Notes: generated by a model from the letters alone, not told the origin. A stretch of 64,000 nt of DNA from Pseudarthrobacter sulfonivorans (GCF_001484605.1 NZ_CP013747.1:1488001-1552000), one strand, 5' to 3'; positions 19,476-28,417 are shown, counted from the first letter of the stretch. A program made the numbers and translations.

Positions 19476-20689
19476 GCGCTAGCTCCTTGCTCATGTACGC
19501 CGCGTTCTTTTCTGCGCACGTGTACGGCTGGTTCTTTGACACCTGCGGTATCCGGTGCGTCCTGGCTTTCCATCTCAGGCAGCCGGAGGGTGAAAGTGGA
19601 ACCCTGGCCGGGCCGTGACCACAATGTCACTTCACCGCCGTGGTTGGAGGCAACGTGTTTGACGATGCTAAGGCCCAGGCCCGTTCCGCCCGTGTGGCGC
19701 GAACGCGCCGCATCCACCCGGTAGAAGCGCTCAAACACGCGCTCCTGGTCCTCCGGGGTCAGCCCCTCGCCCTGATCCGTGACCGACACTGCGATCAGCC
19801 CGTCCTTTGACCGGACGCCCACGCCCACCCTGGTGTTCTCCGGGGAGTAGCGGATGGCGTTGTCGATCAGGTTACGCAGGGCGGTAACCAGCAGGTCCCG
19901 GTCACCAAAAACGGTGGCCTCAACCCGCTCCCCCACCACGATCCGGATGTTCTTGCTTTCAGCAGGGAGCTGGGAACGGTCCACCGCTTCAGTGATGACC
20001 GCGTTGATGTCCACGGCCTTGCCCTCTTGGGACACGCTGGCACCTTGGAGGCGAGACAGCTCGATGATGTCCTGGACCAGGGCGGCCAGCCGGCTTGACT
20101 CCTTGTGCATGCGCTTGGCGAACCGGCGAACGGCTTGTTCGTCGTCGGCCGAGGACTCCAGGGCCTCGGCCAGCAGGGAAATTGCGCCCACCGGGGTCTT
20201 CAGCTCGTGGGACACGTTGGCCACGAAGTCGTTGCGGATCTCTTCCGTGCGGGTAATTTCGGTGCGGTCGTCGGCCAGCAGCACGATATATTCCTCGCCG
20301 AGCATGGCCGCCCGGACCTGCACGATGATGGTTCCGTGGCCCAGCGGACCGCGCTGGAGCTCCAGCCGTTTTTCCAGGATCACGCCGTCGCGCCGCACGC
20401 CGGCCGTCATGTCCAGCAATTCCTTGTGGACCACCGTGTGGCCGCGAACCAGTCCGTACGCATATGCTGCCGGGCTGGCGCGCACCACACCGTCCACGGC
20501 GTCAACCACCACAAAAGCCCGTCCGACGACGGCCAGCACTTCCGCGGCGCCGGCCGGCAAAGCGAGTTCGTCCACGTCGACATCAACAAGCTTGCGCTGC
20601 TTTTCGCTGATCCTGAAGGCGAGCACGCCAAAAGTGCCGAGCGACAGGCCGACCAGGCCGGCGATGACACCGATGAGCATAGGATCCAC
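19472..20689 (-). CDS. senX3: Sensor histidine kinase SenX3
   Basis: The 405-residue kinase has one obvious N-terminal membrane segment (residues 5-25), a PAS-like region (about 45-140), HisKA with phospho-His161 in FVANVSHELKTPVG, and an ATPase domain with N (NLIDNAIRYSP), G1 (DQGEGL) and G2 (GTGLGLSI) boxes. It phosphorylates RegX3 in response to phosphate limitation, normally together with the Pst system and PhoU. GTG 20689 or ATG 20680 could be the start. A basic C-terminal tail (VRRKERGVHEQ) ends the protein. Divergent phoU shares the upstream PHO box. Confidence 0.92.
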   Translation of the reverse strand: MDPMLIGVIAGLVGLSLGTFGVLAFRISEKQRKLVDVDVDELALPAGAAEVLAVVGRAFVVVDAVDGVVRASPAAYAYGLVRGHTVVHKELLDMTAGVRRDGVILEKRLELQRGPLGHGTIIVQVRAAMLGEEYIVLLADDRTEITRTEEIRNDFVANVSHELKTPVGAISLLAEALESSADDEQAVRRFAKRMHKESSRLAALVQDIIELSRLQGASVSQEGKAVDINAVITEAVDRSQLPAESKNIRIVVGERVEATVFGDRDLLVTALRNLIDNAIRYSPENTRVGVGVRSKDGLIAVSVTDQGEGLTPEDQERVFERFYRVDAARSRHTGGTGLGLSIVKHVASNHGGEVTLWSRPGQGSTFTLRLPEMESQDAPDTAGVKEPAVHVRRKERGVHEQGASA

Positions 20690-20749
20690 ACATCCAGCTT
20701 AGGCCGTGGTTCCTGTCGAGACGGTGCGTCATGGCCCATTACGGGGACG

Positions 20750-20771
20750 GTTCAGCTAACGTTCATCTACA
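20750..20771. promoter_or_regulatory. PHO box (RegX3/PhoP-type operator)
   Basis: Two adjacent 11-base units, GTTCAGCTAAC and GTTCATCTACA, lie head to tail. They fit the actinobacterial PHO box, a tandem of 11-base units beginning GTTCA. It sits between senX3 (start 20689) and phoU (start 20883), as expected for phosphate autoregulation. Confidence 0.75.
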
Positions 20772-20882
20772 ACCGACTAATCGTTTACCGCACGCTGACA
20801 AAGTTATATGTTGGAGTGCCGAATGGCGACATGAGTTCCGTCTGCCACCCGAGGGGCGGAGTTCCAAAGAAAGGACGCCCAC

Positions 20883-21536
20883 GTGCGTAAGGTTTTTCAG
20901 GAAGAGCTGACCCAGGTGGGTGAGCAGCTGGTGGAGATTTCGCAGTTGGTCAGCGAGGCATTGGCGAAAGCCTCGACGTCCTTCCGGGTTGCCGACGTTG
21001 ATCTGGCAGAGGACGTCATCGCCGCGGACGCCCGTATCGACTTTTTGCAGACCAGCCTGGATGAGCGCGCTATCGACATCCTCGCCCTGCAGGGGCCGGT
21101 AGCCAGCGATCTGCGGATGATCGTGGGCTCCCTGCGCATGAGCGCTTCCCTGGAGCGGATGGGGGACCTCGCCCGCCACATTGCCCAGCTGGCCCGGCTG
21201 CGTTTCCCGTCCACCGTGATCCCTGCATCCATGACGGAAACGTTCAACAGAATGGCCGAGCAGGACCAACTGATCGCGGACAAGCTTATTGTCCTGCTGG
21301 AATCCCGAGACCTCGAAGTGGCCCGCGACATCCACAAGGCCAACAACACCATCGACGATCTCCACCTGAGCGTGTTCAAGGCGATCGCCGCCCCGGACTG
21401 GGCCGAGTCCCCCGCCACCACCGTGGACGTGGCCCTGGCCAGCCGCTACTTCGAACGGTTCGCTGACCACGGCGTGTCGGTGGCCCGCAAGGTCACCTAC
21501 CTCGTCACCGGCGAATGGCAGGGGCAGGGCTTCTAG
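20883..21536 (+). CDS. phoU: Phosphate signalling regulator PhoU
   Basis: PhoU links the Pst phosphate transporter to the sensor kinase and keeps the regulon off when phosphate is plentiful. The 217-residue helical protein has two PhoU repeats with metal-ligand clusters such as SLRMSASLERMGDLARHI and the second-repeat RYFERFADHGVSVARKV. The GTG at 20883 follows an AAAGG-type ribosome binding site. The gene is divergent from senX3 and lies 111 bases after a PHO box. Confidence 0.94.
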   Translation: MRKVFQEELTQVGEQLVEISQLVSEALAKASTSFRVADVDLAEDVIAADARIDFLQTSLDERAIDILALQGPVASDLRMIVGSLRMSASLERMGDLARHIAQLARLRFPSTVIPASMTETFNRMAEQDQLIADKLIVLLESRDLEVARDIHKANNTIDDLHLSVFKAIAAPDWAESPATTVDVALASRYFERFADHGVSVARKVTYLVTGEWQGQGF

Positions 21537-21553
21537 CCGCTCCCTCAACCACA

Positions 21554-21598
21554 TACGACGGCGGGCCGGTCACCTCAGGTGACCGGCCCGCCGTCGTA
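21554..21598. terminator. Perfect hairpin between convergent phoU and gpmA
   Basis: A 21-base perfect stem (21554-21574 with 21578-21598) closes on a 3-base loop. There is no T-run on either side, but position suggests shared termination for both genes. Confidence 0.8.
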
Positions 21599-21612
21599 CG
21601 TTAACTACTGCT

Positions 21613-22359
21613 TTATTTCTTGCCCTGGTTCGCCACTGCCAGGATGGCTTCCGCAGCGGCGTCCGGGTCCAGGTAGGTGCCGCCCGGCTTGATCGGCTGG
21701 AAGTCCTCGTCCAGGTCGTAGACCAGCGGGATGCCCGTGGGGATGTTCAGGCTGGCGATGGCGTCGTCGCTGATGCCGTCCAGGTGCTTGACCAGGGCGC
21801 GCAGCGAGTTGCCGTGGGCGGTGACCAGGACGGTCTTGCCGGTTTTGAGGTCTTCCTTGATGTCCGATTCCCAATAAGGAAGCAGGCGGACCAGGACATC
21901 CTTGAGGCACTCGGTGCGGGGCAGTGCGTCGCCGAGGTCCGCGTAACGCGGGTCGCGGGCCTGGGAGAACTCGGAGTCGTCGGCCAGGGGCGGCGGCGGG
22001 GTGTCGTAGGACCGGCGCCATTCCATGAACTGTTCCTCGCCGTATTCGGCCAGGGTCTGCGCCTTGTCCTTGCCCTGCAGGGCGCCGTAGTGGCGTTCGT
22101 TCAGGCGCCAGTCCCGCTTGACGGGGATCCAGCCGCGGTCGGCCTTGTCCAGGGAAATGTTGGCCGTGTTGATGGCCCGCTTCAGGAGCGAGGTGTAGAG
22201 GATATCCGGGAGAAGATCGTTCTCAACCAGGAGCTCGCCGCCGCGTGCTGCTTCCTCGCGGCCCTGGTCGTTGAGGTCAACGTCCACCCAGCCGGTGAAC
22301 AGGTTCTTGGCGTTCCATTCGCTGTGGCCGTGGCGCAGCAGAATCAGCTTGTAAGTCAT
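21613..22359 (-). CDS. gpmA: 2,3-bisphosphoglycerate-dependent phosphoglycerate mutase
   Basis: GpmA interconverts 3- and 2-phosphoglycerate in glycolysis. The 248-residue histidine phosphatase-fold protein has [20 protein letters not shown] with the phosphorylated His, the second Arg/His set [13 protein letters not shown], and [23 protein letters not shown] lies 7 bases before the ATG, so the transcript is probably leaderless. I recall gpm next to senX3-regX3 in mycobacteria as well. Confidence 0.96.
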   Translation of the reverse strand: MTYKLILLRHGHSEWNAKNLFTGWVDVDLNDQGREEAARGGELLVENDLLPDILYTSLLKRAINTANISLDKADRGWIPVKRDWRLNERHYGALQGKDKAQTLAEYGEEQFMEWRRSYDTPPPPLADDSEFSQARDPRYADLGDALPRTECLKDVLVRLLPYWESDIKEDLKTGKTVLVTAHGNSLRALVKHLDGISDDAIASLNIPTGIPLVYDLDEDFQPIKPGGTYLDPDAAAEAILAVANQGKK

Positions 22360-22366
22360 GATTTTT

Positions 22367-22372
22367 ATCCTA
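22367..22372 (-). promoter_or_regulatory. Leaderless -10 box of gpmA
   Basis: On the minus strand TAGGAT is followed by AAAAATC and the ATG of gpmA. It is one of the clearest examples in the window. Confidence 0.6.
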
Positions 22373-22396
22373 GCCGAGGCACGGCGCCGCCCGCCT

Positions 22397-22424
22397 TGCG
22401 TTACAAGGGCCCTGCGTTACAAGG
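22397..22424 (+). repeat. Direct repeat upstream of the methyltransferase-like gene
   Basis: TGCGTTACAAGG occurs at 22397-22408 and 22413-22424, a 16-base period, just before the TAGGGT -10 box at 22426. It could be a tandem binding site or a small duplication. Confidence 0.6.
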
Positions 22425-22425
22425 A

Positions 22426-22431
22426 TAGGGT
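22426..22431 (+). promoter_or_regulatory. Leaderless -10 box of the methyltransferase-like gene
   Basis: TAGGGT is followed by TGGGCC and the tandem GTGGTG at 22438-22443, so transcription would begin at the first or second GTG. Confidence 0.45.
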
Positions 22432-22437
22432 TGGGCC

Positions 22438-23262
22438 GTGGTGCAAAAAGCTGAACGCGTGAGCGCTCCCCATGGCCGGAGCGGCAGGCCGGTCGGAAAC
22501 ATCACGCGGGGCACCACCAATCCCAACCGGATGCGGCGGGTGGACCGCTGGCTCACCGGTCCCCAGGCCTGGCGCCTGCGCGCTGCCGAAGACCCCCTCG
22601 TGGTTGACCTGGGCTACGGCGCAACGCCGGCCACCGCCGTCGAACTCTTTGATCGTCTCCGCGCAGTCCGGCCGGACGTCCGCGTGTGCGGAATCGAAAT
22701 CGAGCCGGAGCGCGTCCGGATCGCCAAGGCGCTAGAGAGGCCGGGGCTGAGCTTTCAGGTGGGCGGTTTCGAATTGCCGCTGTCCGGGCGCCCCGTGCTG
22801 GTCCGCGCCTTCAACGTCCTGCGGCAGTACGAAGAGGCCGATGTGGCGGGGATCTGGCGGCTGGTCCAGGGCCGGCTCGCCCCCGGCGGGCTCTTTATCG
22901 ACGGTACCTGCGATGAGATCGGGCGGCGGGTGACGTGGGTTGCCCTCGACGCCGAGCGGCCGTTGTCACTGAGCATGTCCGTGCGGTTCGGCAGCTTTGA
23001 GCTGCCATCGGAAATTGCCGAGCGGCTGCCGAAGGCGCTGATCCACCGCAACGTTCCGGGAGAGCCTGTCCACCGGCTGATGCAGGCCATGGACCGGGCC
23101 TGGCTGGAGTCGGCGCCGCTGGCGTCATTCGGCAACAGGCAGCGCTGGCACGCCATGTGCAGGGCACTGTCCGACGGCGGGTGGCCGGTTCAGGACGGCC
23201 CGGCGCGGTGGCGCCTGGGCGAGTTAACGGTGGCATGGGAAGCTGTGGCGCCGTCGGTCTAG
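22438..23262 (+). CDS. Class I SAM-dependent methyltransferase-like protein
   Basis: The 274-residue protein has a Rossmann-type motif I variant, LVVDLGYGATPATAVELFDRL (residues 57-77), followed by an acidic strand end in VCGIEIEPERVRIAKAL, as in class I methyltransferases. The region LVRAFNVLRQYEEADVAGIWRLVQGRLAPGGLFIDGTCDEIGRR resembles the motif IV to VI area. Substrate is unknown. The start is GTG 22438 (or 22441), supported by the -10 box. The gene is divergent from gpmA. Methyltransferase activity itself is inferred from the fold signature only. Confidence 0.75.
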   Translation: MVQKAERVSAPHGRSGRPVGNITRGTTNPNRMRRVDRWLTGPQAWRLRAAEDPLVVDLGYGATPATAVELFDRLRAVRPDVRVCGIEIEPERVRIAKALERPGLSFQVGGFELPLSGRPVLVRAFNVLRQYEEADVAGIWRLVQGRLAPGGLFIDGTCDEIGRRVTWVALDAERPLSLSMSVRFGSFELPSEIAERLPKALIHRNVPGEPVHRLMQAMDRAWLESAPLASFGNRQRWHAMCRALSDGGWPVQDGPARWRLGELTVAWEAVAPSV

Positions 23263-23322
23263 TGTGGGCCCACGCCGTCAGGTTCCCTGAGCGAGCTTGC
23301 GAGCTGAGGGTGCCGGTGGGGA

Positions 23323-23673
23323 TTACCAGCCGCCGTAGGGCCCCGTATTACGGCTACCGCCGCGGCCCGCGTCCTTGACGGCTGGCCGGACGTCTGCGAG
23401 GTAAATGGACGCTGCCACCACGGCGGCGAGCCCAAAGAGGCCAAGCGTGCCGAAGATTCCGCCGCTGCTGAAGAGCGAGATGGCGCCGATCAGGGTGGCG
23501 CCGCCGGTCAGTGCCAGCCAGAAGGTCTTGGTTCGTTTTCCGGTCGCTTCAAAGGCTGCGGACTTGTGCCTGACGCAGTCAAGCAGAGCCCACACTTCAA
23601 GTCCGAATGCCACCAGGGCAAGGATAAAAAACACTGCCAGCTCTACAGGCCGAATTATCAGTTCACCGTCCAC
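23323..23673 (-). CDS. DUF2516 family membrane protein
   Basis: This small 116-residue membrane protein has three hydrophobic segments: about 10-32 (VELAVFFILALVAFGLEVWALLDC), 50-68 and 72-92. A short Gly-rich tail follows. Pattern and length fit DUF2516, an actinobacterial family of unknown function. The GTG start at 23673 has TAGGCT 6 bases upstream; that hexamer overlaps the stop codon of the upstream gene. The gap between this gene and 23262 holds the Arthrobacter-like repeat fragment CCCTGAGCGAGCTTGCGAGC. Confidence 0.75.
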   Translation of the reverse strand: MDGELIIRPVELAVFFILALVAFGLEVWALLDCVRHKSAAFEATGKRTKTFWLALTGGATLIGAISLFSSGGIFGTLGLFGLAAVVAASIYLADVRPAVKDAGRGGSRNTGPYGGW

Positions 23674-23679
23674 CGTCCA

Positions 23680-23685
23680 AGCCTA
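23680..23685 (-). promoter_or_regulatory. Leaderless -10 box of the DUF2516 gene
   Basis: On the minus strand TAGGCT is followed by TGGACG and the GTG at 23673. The hexamer starts with the TAG stop codon of the preceding gene. Confidence 0.45.
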
Positions 23686-24873
23686 GCCGCCCAGCGAGTC
23701 GAGTGCCTGCTTCAAATCGGCCCAGAGGTCCTCAATATTTTCAATGCCGACGCTCAGCCGCACCAGGTTGTCCGGGACACTCAGCGGCTCAGCGGCGTGC
23801 CGGCGGCGCCGTTCGATCAGCGATTCCACCCCGCCCAGGGAGGTGGCTGGCAGCCACAGCTGCAGCGCGCGGACCAGTTTGTCCGCGGCGTCTGCTCCGC
23901 TCAGGCCGGCAACCGGCGCGATCTGCACGCACACAATCGAACCGAAGCCCGACATCTGGGTCTTGGCCCGTTCGTGGCCGGGATCCGTGGGGAGGCCGGG
24001 GAACCGGATGCTATCGATCAGGGGGTGCTTGCTCAGGCGTTCCGCCAGGACCGCGGCAGAAGCCTGAGACCGTTCCACACGCAGCGCTAGGGTCCGGAGC
24101 CCGCGCAGCGCCAGCCATGCCTCGAACGGCCCGGCAATACCGCCATGAATGATGCGGTGGTGCAGCAGCGCTGCCCGGATGTCCGGGTTGGACGTCACCA
24201 AGGCGCCGAGGACGACGTCGGAATGTCCGGCCAGGTATTTGGTCACCGAGTGAAGAACGACGTCGGAACCCAAGCTCAGTGGCTGCTGGACCAACGGCGT
24301 GGAGAACGTATTGTCCGTCACCACAATGGCGCCCACCCGGTGGGCCGCCGCGGTGAGTTCGCGGATATCGGCGATGCCCAGCATCGGGTTGGTGGGGCTC
24401 TCAAGCCACAGCATCCTGGCCGCTTTCGCGTCCGGTCCCTGCGGCGCGAGCTGTGCTTTGACTGCGTCAGTGTCCGTGATGTCCACAGTCCGCAGTTCCA
24501 GGAAGCCCTTCTGCGCCAACTCCGTGGCCATCACGAGCGAACCCGCATAACTGTGCGACGGCATCACCAGGACGCCGCCGGCGGGCAGCAGGGACAGTGC
24601 CGAACTGACGGCCGCGAGTCCGGACGCGTAGAGCAGGCCGGGCAGTTCAGATCCTTCAAGCTGGCCCAGGGCCTCCTCAAAGGGATCCCAGGTGGGGTTG
24701 GAATAGCGGCCGTAGCCCCGGTCCCCGTCGCCCAGCGCTCCCGTGCCGAAGTACGTCGAGGACAGCACGATGGGCGGGTTGACGGGCTCGTCCCGCTCAC
24801 GCGCCGGCCGGCCGGCGGCAACCACTACGGTTTCGGCCGACAGGGACGCTGCATACTGTTCCGAGAGACTCAT
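23683..24873 (-). CDS. Cystathionine gamma-synthase-like PLP enzyme
   Basis: This 396-residue enzyme of the Cys/Met metabolism PLP family has GYGRYSNPTWDPFEEALGQLE, VVTDNTFSTPLVQQPL and the PLP lysine in DVVLHSVTKYLAGHSDVVLGA. By closeness to MetB it would join an activated homoserine to cysteine. Cystathionine gamma-lyase or another gamma-elimination activity cannot be excluded from sequence alone. The ATG at 24873 has TACGCT 6 bases upstream. It is divergent from tmk. A metB symbol would be reasonable but is not certain. Confidence 0.85.
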   Translation of the reverse strand: MSLSEQYAASLSAETVVVAAGRPARERDEPVNPPIVLSSTYFGTGALGDGDRGYGRYSNPTWDPFEEALGQLEGSELPGLLYASGLAAVSSALSLLPAGGVLVMPSHSYAGSLVMATELAQKGFLELRTVDITDTDAVKAQLAPQGPDAKAARMLWLESPTNPMLGIADIRELTAAAHRVGAIVVTDNTFSTPLVQQPLSLGSDVVLHSVTKYLAGHSDVVLGALVTSNPDIRAALLHHRIIHGGIAGPFEAWLALRGLRTLALRVERSQASAAVLAERLSKHPLIDSIRFPGLPTDPGHERAKTQMSGFGSIVCVQIAPVAGLSGADAADKLVRALQLWLPATSLGGVESLIERRRRHAAEPLSVPDNLVRLSVGIENIEDLWADLKQALDSLGG

Positions 24874-24879
24874 GGAGAA

Positions 24880-24885
24880 AGCGTA
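24880..24885 (-). promoter_or_regulatory. Leaderless -10 box of the cystathionine gamma-synthase-like gene
   Basis: On the minus strand TACGCT is followed by TTCTCC and the ATG at 24873. Confidence 0.4.
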
Positions 24886-24914
24886 CTTGGACGTGCGGCG
24901 GCTCCCGAAGTCGG

Positions 24915-24920
24915 TAGTCT
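24915..24920 (+). promoter_or_regulatory. Leaderless -10 box of tmk-holB
   Basis: TAGTCT is followed by AGACCA and the GTG of tmk at 24927. Confidence 0.5.
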
Positions 24921-24926
24921 AGACCA

Positions 24927-25583
24927 GTGACCACCAACAGCCCTGGACTTTTCATCGCCTTCGAGGGCGGCGACGGCGCCGGCAAGTCCACCCAGGCGGC
25001 CCGTCTTGCCGAGGCTCTGGAAACACGTGGCCTGACGGTCCTGCGGACCCGCGAACCCGGCGGGACGCCCATTGGCGAAAAACTGCGTTCCCTGGTCCTG
25101 GACCACGGCCATGGCCACATCGACGCCCACACCGAGGCACTCATCTTTGCTGCCTCCCGCGCGGCCCATGCCAGCCAGGTGATCCGCCCGGCACTGGAAC
25201 GCGGCGAGGTTGTCCTGACGGACCGCTACATTGATTCGTCCGTGGCGTACCAGGGGGCCGGCCGCGATCTGGGTGCCGACGCCGTGCGTACCCTCAACGA
25301 ATGGGCGACGTCCGGGCTGCAGCCCAACCTCACGGTGTTGCTGGACGTGGACCCCGCTGACGGCCGCCGCCGCCGCACAGCCGGCGACGCCGCCGAAGAC
25401 CGCCTTGAGTCAGAGGCCGATGAGTTCCATTCAACAATCCGCGGGGCGTTCCTCGAACTGGCCTCCAGCCGGCCGGATACGTATCTGGTCCTGCCGGCGG
25501 ATCTGCCCGTCAACGAACTGGCCGCGCGGATCCTCACCCGCGTTGATGCCTTGCTCGCGTCTGCAGGCCGGGGCGCCGCATGA
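24927..25583 (+). CDS. tmk: Thymidylate kinase
   Basis: Tmk phosphorylates dTMP to dTDP for DNA synthesis. The 218-residue protein has the P-loop [11 protein letters not shown] (residues 11-21), the dTMP-binding TREPGGTPIGEKLR, and DRYIDSSVAYQGAGR with the DR(Y) motif. A Gly/Asp/Arg-rich LID-like segment (DGRRRRTAGDAAEDRLE) follows. The GTG start is set by the -10 box. The stop overlaps the holB start by 4 bases (ATGA), so the two replication genes are coupled. Confidence 0.95.
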   Translation: MTTNSPGLFIAFEGGDGAGKSTQAARLAEALETRGLTVLRTREPGGTPIGEKLRSLVLDHGHGHIDAHTEALIFAASRAAHASQVIRPALERGEVVLTDRYIDSSVAYQGAGRDLGADAVRTLNEWATSGLQPNLTVLLDVDPADGRRRRTAGDAAEDRLESEADEFHSTIRGAFLELASSRPDTYLVLPADLPVNELAARILTRVDALLASAGRGAA

Positions 25584-26722
25584 CTGTCTGGGACGACCTT
25601 CAGGGCCAGCCCGCCGTCGTCGAACAGCTCCGCCTTGCCTCGCGGGGCGAAGGACTGACCCATGCCTGGCTGTTCACGGGCCCGCCCGGATCCGGGCGTT
25701 CCAACGCCGCGAAGGCCTTCGCGGCCGCCCTCAACTGCGATCAGGACGACGTGGCCAGGCGCGGCTGCGGGGAGTGTCCCGCCTGCCTGACCATCCTCGG
25801 CGAGACCCATTCGGACGTGACGTACGTCAGGACCGAGAAGGTCACCATCACCATCGATGAAGCCCGCGACCTGGTATCCAAGGCCGGCAACCGGCCGTCG
25901 TCCGGGCGCTGGCGGATCATTGTGGTGGAAGACGCCGACCGCATGGCCGAGCGGACCACCAATGTGCTGCTGAAGGCCATCGAGGAACCCACGCCGCGGA
26001 CCATCTGGATGCTGTGCGCACCGTCGCCCGCTGACGTCCTGGTGACCATCCGTTCGCGCTGCAGGGCCGTGGCCCTGCGGCTGCCGCCGGCCGCCGACGT
26101 CGCCGCTTTGCTCGTTAAGCGCGACCGCGTGGACCCGGTACTGGCCGAACGCGCTGCCCGCGCGGCGCAAAGCCATGTGGGGATCGCCCGCCGGCTGGCG
26201 CGGGACCCCGAGGCGAGGGAACGCCGGCTGGAAACGGTGAGGTTCCCCCTGGCTCTGCGCGGCGTGACCGCAGCGGTGATGATGGCGGACAAGCTGGTGA
26301 AGATCGCCACCGCCGAAGCCAACAGTTCCAATGAAGAACGCGACGCCGCCGAGAAGGCTGCGCTGCTGGCCACCCTGGGTGCCCCGGAGTCAGGGACGCT
26401 CCCGCCGACCATGCGCAGCCAGGTCAGGCAGCTTGAAGACGACCAGAAACGACGGGCCAAGCGATCCATCACGGACTCGCTGGACCGGACGCTGACGGAC
26501 CTCCTGTCGTTCTACCGGGATGTGCTGATCATCCAGCTCGGGAACGCCGTGGAGCTGGTAAACGTTGAGCTCAGGGGTGAGCTGGAGGAATTCGCCGCCC
26601 GGTCTGCCCCGGAGACCACCCTCGCCCGCATGGACGCCATCAACAAAGCCCGCCAACGCATCACCACCACCAACGTTGCACCGCTGTTGACCATTGAGTC
26701 CATGGCAGCCAGCCTGATCTAG
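25580..26722 (+). CDS. holB: DNA polymerase III subunit delta'
   Basis: Delta' is a clamp-loader subunit. The 380-residue AAA+ protein has a degenerate P-loop (GPPGSGRSN), a zinc cluster (Cys in AALNCDQ, then CGECPAC) and the conserved sensor region TIRSRCRAV with the SRC motif. The C-terminal helical domain follows. Actinobacterial tmk-holB coupling is usual. A DnaX tau/gamma assignment is less likely because of the degenerate P-loop and short length. Confidence 0.93.
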   Translation: MTVWDDLQGQPAVVEQLRLASRGEGLTHAWLFTGPPGSGRSNAAKAFAAALNCDQDDVARRGCGECPACLTILGETHSDVTYVRTEKVTITIDEARDLVSKAGNRPSSGRWRIIVVEDADRMAERTTNVLLKAIEEPTPRTIWMLCAPSPADVLVTIRSRCRAVALRLPPAADVAALLVKRDRVDPVLAERAARAAQSHVGIARRLARDPEARERRLETVRFPLALRGVTAAVMMADKLVKIATAEANSSNEERDAAEKAALLATLGAPESGTLPPTMRSQVRQLEDDQKRRAKRSITDSLDRTLTDLLSFYRDVLIIQLGNAVELVNVELRGELEEFAARSAPETTLARMDAINKARQRITTTNVAPLLTIESMAASLI

Positions 26723-26743
26723 CACCTACTAGGAGACCGCTCG

Positions 26744-28309
26744 ATGACTGCACGCCCCCTGCCCGCACGCTCCCGATCCCTGGTGATTGGGCTGCGGGCT
26801 GCCGGCGCCCTGATCCTGGCCCTGACGCTGGCCTCGTGCGGCCTCTTTGGCGGGGACACCCCGGACGCGGCCCCCGCTACGGCGAAGGCAGACCCTGCTA
26901 TCGTGGCGTCCGCGCCCGCCGGCTTGGACTCCTTCTACGCCCAGGAGGTTGTGTGGGAGCCCTGCGAAAACGGCTTCCAGTGCGCCAAGGTCACCGTGCC
27001 GATGGACTACGCGAAGCCGGACGGCGACACGATCCAGATAGCTGCGCTGAAGGCTCCCAGCACGGGCAAGAAAACCGGCAGCCTGCTGGTCAACCCGGGC
27101 GGTCCGGGCGGGTCCGGCTACGACTTCGTCAAGGATGCGGCCGCGACGCACTTCTCGCAGTCTGTCCGGGCCAACTATGACCTGGTGGGCTTTGATCCGC
27201 GGGGCGTCAAACGGTCCGCCCCTGTTACGTGCCTGACGGATGCCGAACGGGACGCGTCCCGGGCAAAGGTCTACGCACTGGATACCGATGCAGGGCTTGC
27301 CGCCGCGTTGGCCGACAACAAGGCCATCGCCGCGCAGTGCGCCGCCAAGACGGGTCCGGTACTGGGCCACGTCGACACGGTCAGCGCGGCCAAGGACCTG
27401 GACATCCTGCGGGCCGTGGTCAATGACTCGAAGCTCAATTACCTGGGGTACTCCTACGGAACGTTCCTTGGTTCAACCTACGCCTCGCTGTTCCCGGACA
27501 ACGTGGGCCGTATGGTCCTGGATGGCGCCCTGGATCCGTCCATCAGCAACGAGGAGCTGACCAGCGGCCAGGCCGTGGCGTTCGAAAAAGCCATCAGGGC
27601 CTACGTGGCCAGTTGCCAGCAGGAATCCTCGTGCCCGCTCAGCGGGAACGTGGACAGCGGAGTCCAGCAGATCCGCGACCTCATCACCGCCGTCCAGAAC
27701 ACACCTTGGCAGGCCAAGGACGGCCGCCTAGTGAACGCCACGATGTTCGTCAGCGGCCTCATCACTCCGCTGTATAACGACCAGAGCTGGCCCGCCCTGA
27801 GCCAGGCCCTCGAAGCTGCACTGAACGGTGACGCCAGCCTGATGCTCCGTCTGGCGGACCTCGGCGCTGACCGCGGCGCCGACGGGAAGTACACGTCCAA
27901 CTCCACCTTCGCCTTCGGCGCCATCAACTGCCTGGACTACCCCATGGTGTCCGATACTGCCGCCATGCGCGCGGAACAGCAACAGCTCATGCAGGCCTCC
28001 CCTACCCTGGGCTACTTCTTCGCCTACGGCGGCACCAACTGTGTGGACTGGCCGTACGAGACCCTGCGGACCCCCGCCCCGGTGGAATACACCGGCGACG
28101 CTCCCATCGTGGTTGTCGGAACCACCGGCGACCCTGCCACCCCCGTGGAATGGGCCGCATCCCTGCGCAAACAGCTGGGCAACGCCTCCCTGCTGACCTG
28201 GCAGGGAGAGGGCCACACCGCCTACGGCCGGGCCAACAGCTGCCTCGAAGACGCCGTGGACAAATACCTTGTGGACGGAACGGTTCCCTCCGACAACACC
28301 GTCTGCTGA
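26744..28309 (+). CDS. Secreted alpha/beta hydrolase lipoprotein (tripeptidyl aminopeptidase-like)
   Basis: The 521-residue protein begins with a signal peptide and lipobox LASC, so it is a lipid-anchored exoenzyme. The alpha/beta-hydrolase core has the oxyanion region NPGGPGGSGYDF, nucleophile Ser in LGYSYGTFLG (about residue 236), Asp in VVVGTTGDPATPVEWA and His in GEGHTAYG. This order fits the Streptomyces SlpD/SlpE and Tap group, which cut short peptides from protein N-termini. AGGAG precedes the ATG at 26744. Substrate is inferred from family only. Confidence 0.87.
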   Translation: MTARPLPARSRSLVIGLRAAGALILALTLASCGLFGGDTPDAAPATAKADPAIVASAPAGLDSFYAQEVVWEPCENGFQCAKVTVPMDYAKPDGDTIQIAALKAPSTGKKTGSLLVNPGGPGGSGYDFVKDAAATHFSQSVRANYDLVGFDPRGVKRSAPVTCLTDAERDASRAKVYALDTDAGLAAALADNKAIAAQCAAKTGPVLGHVDTVSAAKDLDILRAVVNDSKLNYLGYSYGTFLGSTYASLFPDNVGRMVLDGALDPSISNEELTSGQAVAFEKAIRAYVASCQQESSCPLSGNVDSGVQQIRDLITAVQNTPWQAKDGRLVNATMFVSGLITPLYNDQSWPALSQALEAALNGDASLMLRLADLGADRGADGKYTSNSTFAFGAINCLDYPMVSDTAAMRAEQQQLMQASPTLGYFFAYGGTNCVDWPYETLRTPAPVEYTGDAPIVVVGTTGDPATPVEWAASLRKQLGNASLLTWQGEGHTAYGRANSCLEDAVDKYLVDGTVPSDNTVC

Positions 28310-28341
28310 GGACTTCTGCTGAGGTGTTTGGGGCGCCCATT

Positions 28342-28368
28342 TTGACCCGGGCGCAGGGACTCTATTAC
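28342..28368 (+). promoter_or_regulatory. Possible promoter of tRNA-Thr
   Basis: TTGACC at 28342 and TATTAC at 28363 are separated by 15 bases, shorter than ideal. A CGCCCGG/CCGGGCG hairpin at 28388-28406 lies between this site and the tRNA. Confidence 0.3.
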
Positions 28369-28417
28369 AGTTGACTCTTGCATGAACCGCCCGGTTACGC
28401 CGGGCGAATTGTGCGGT

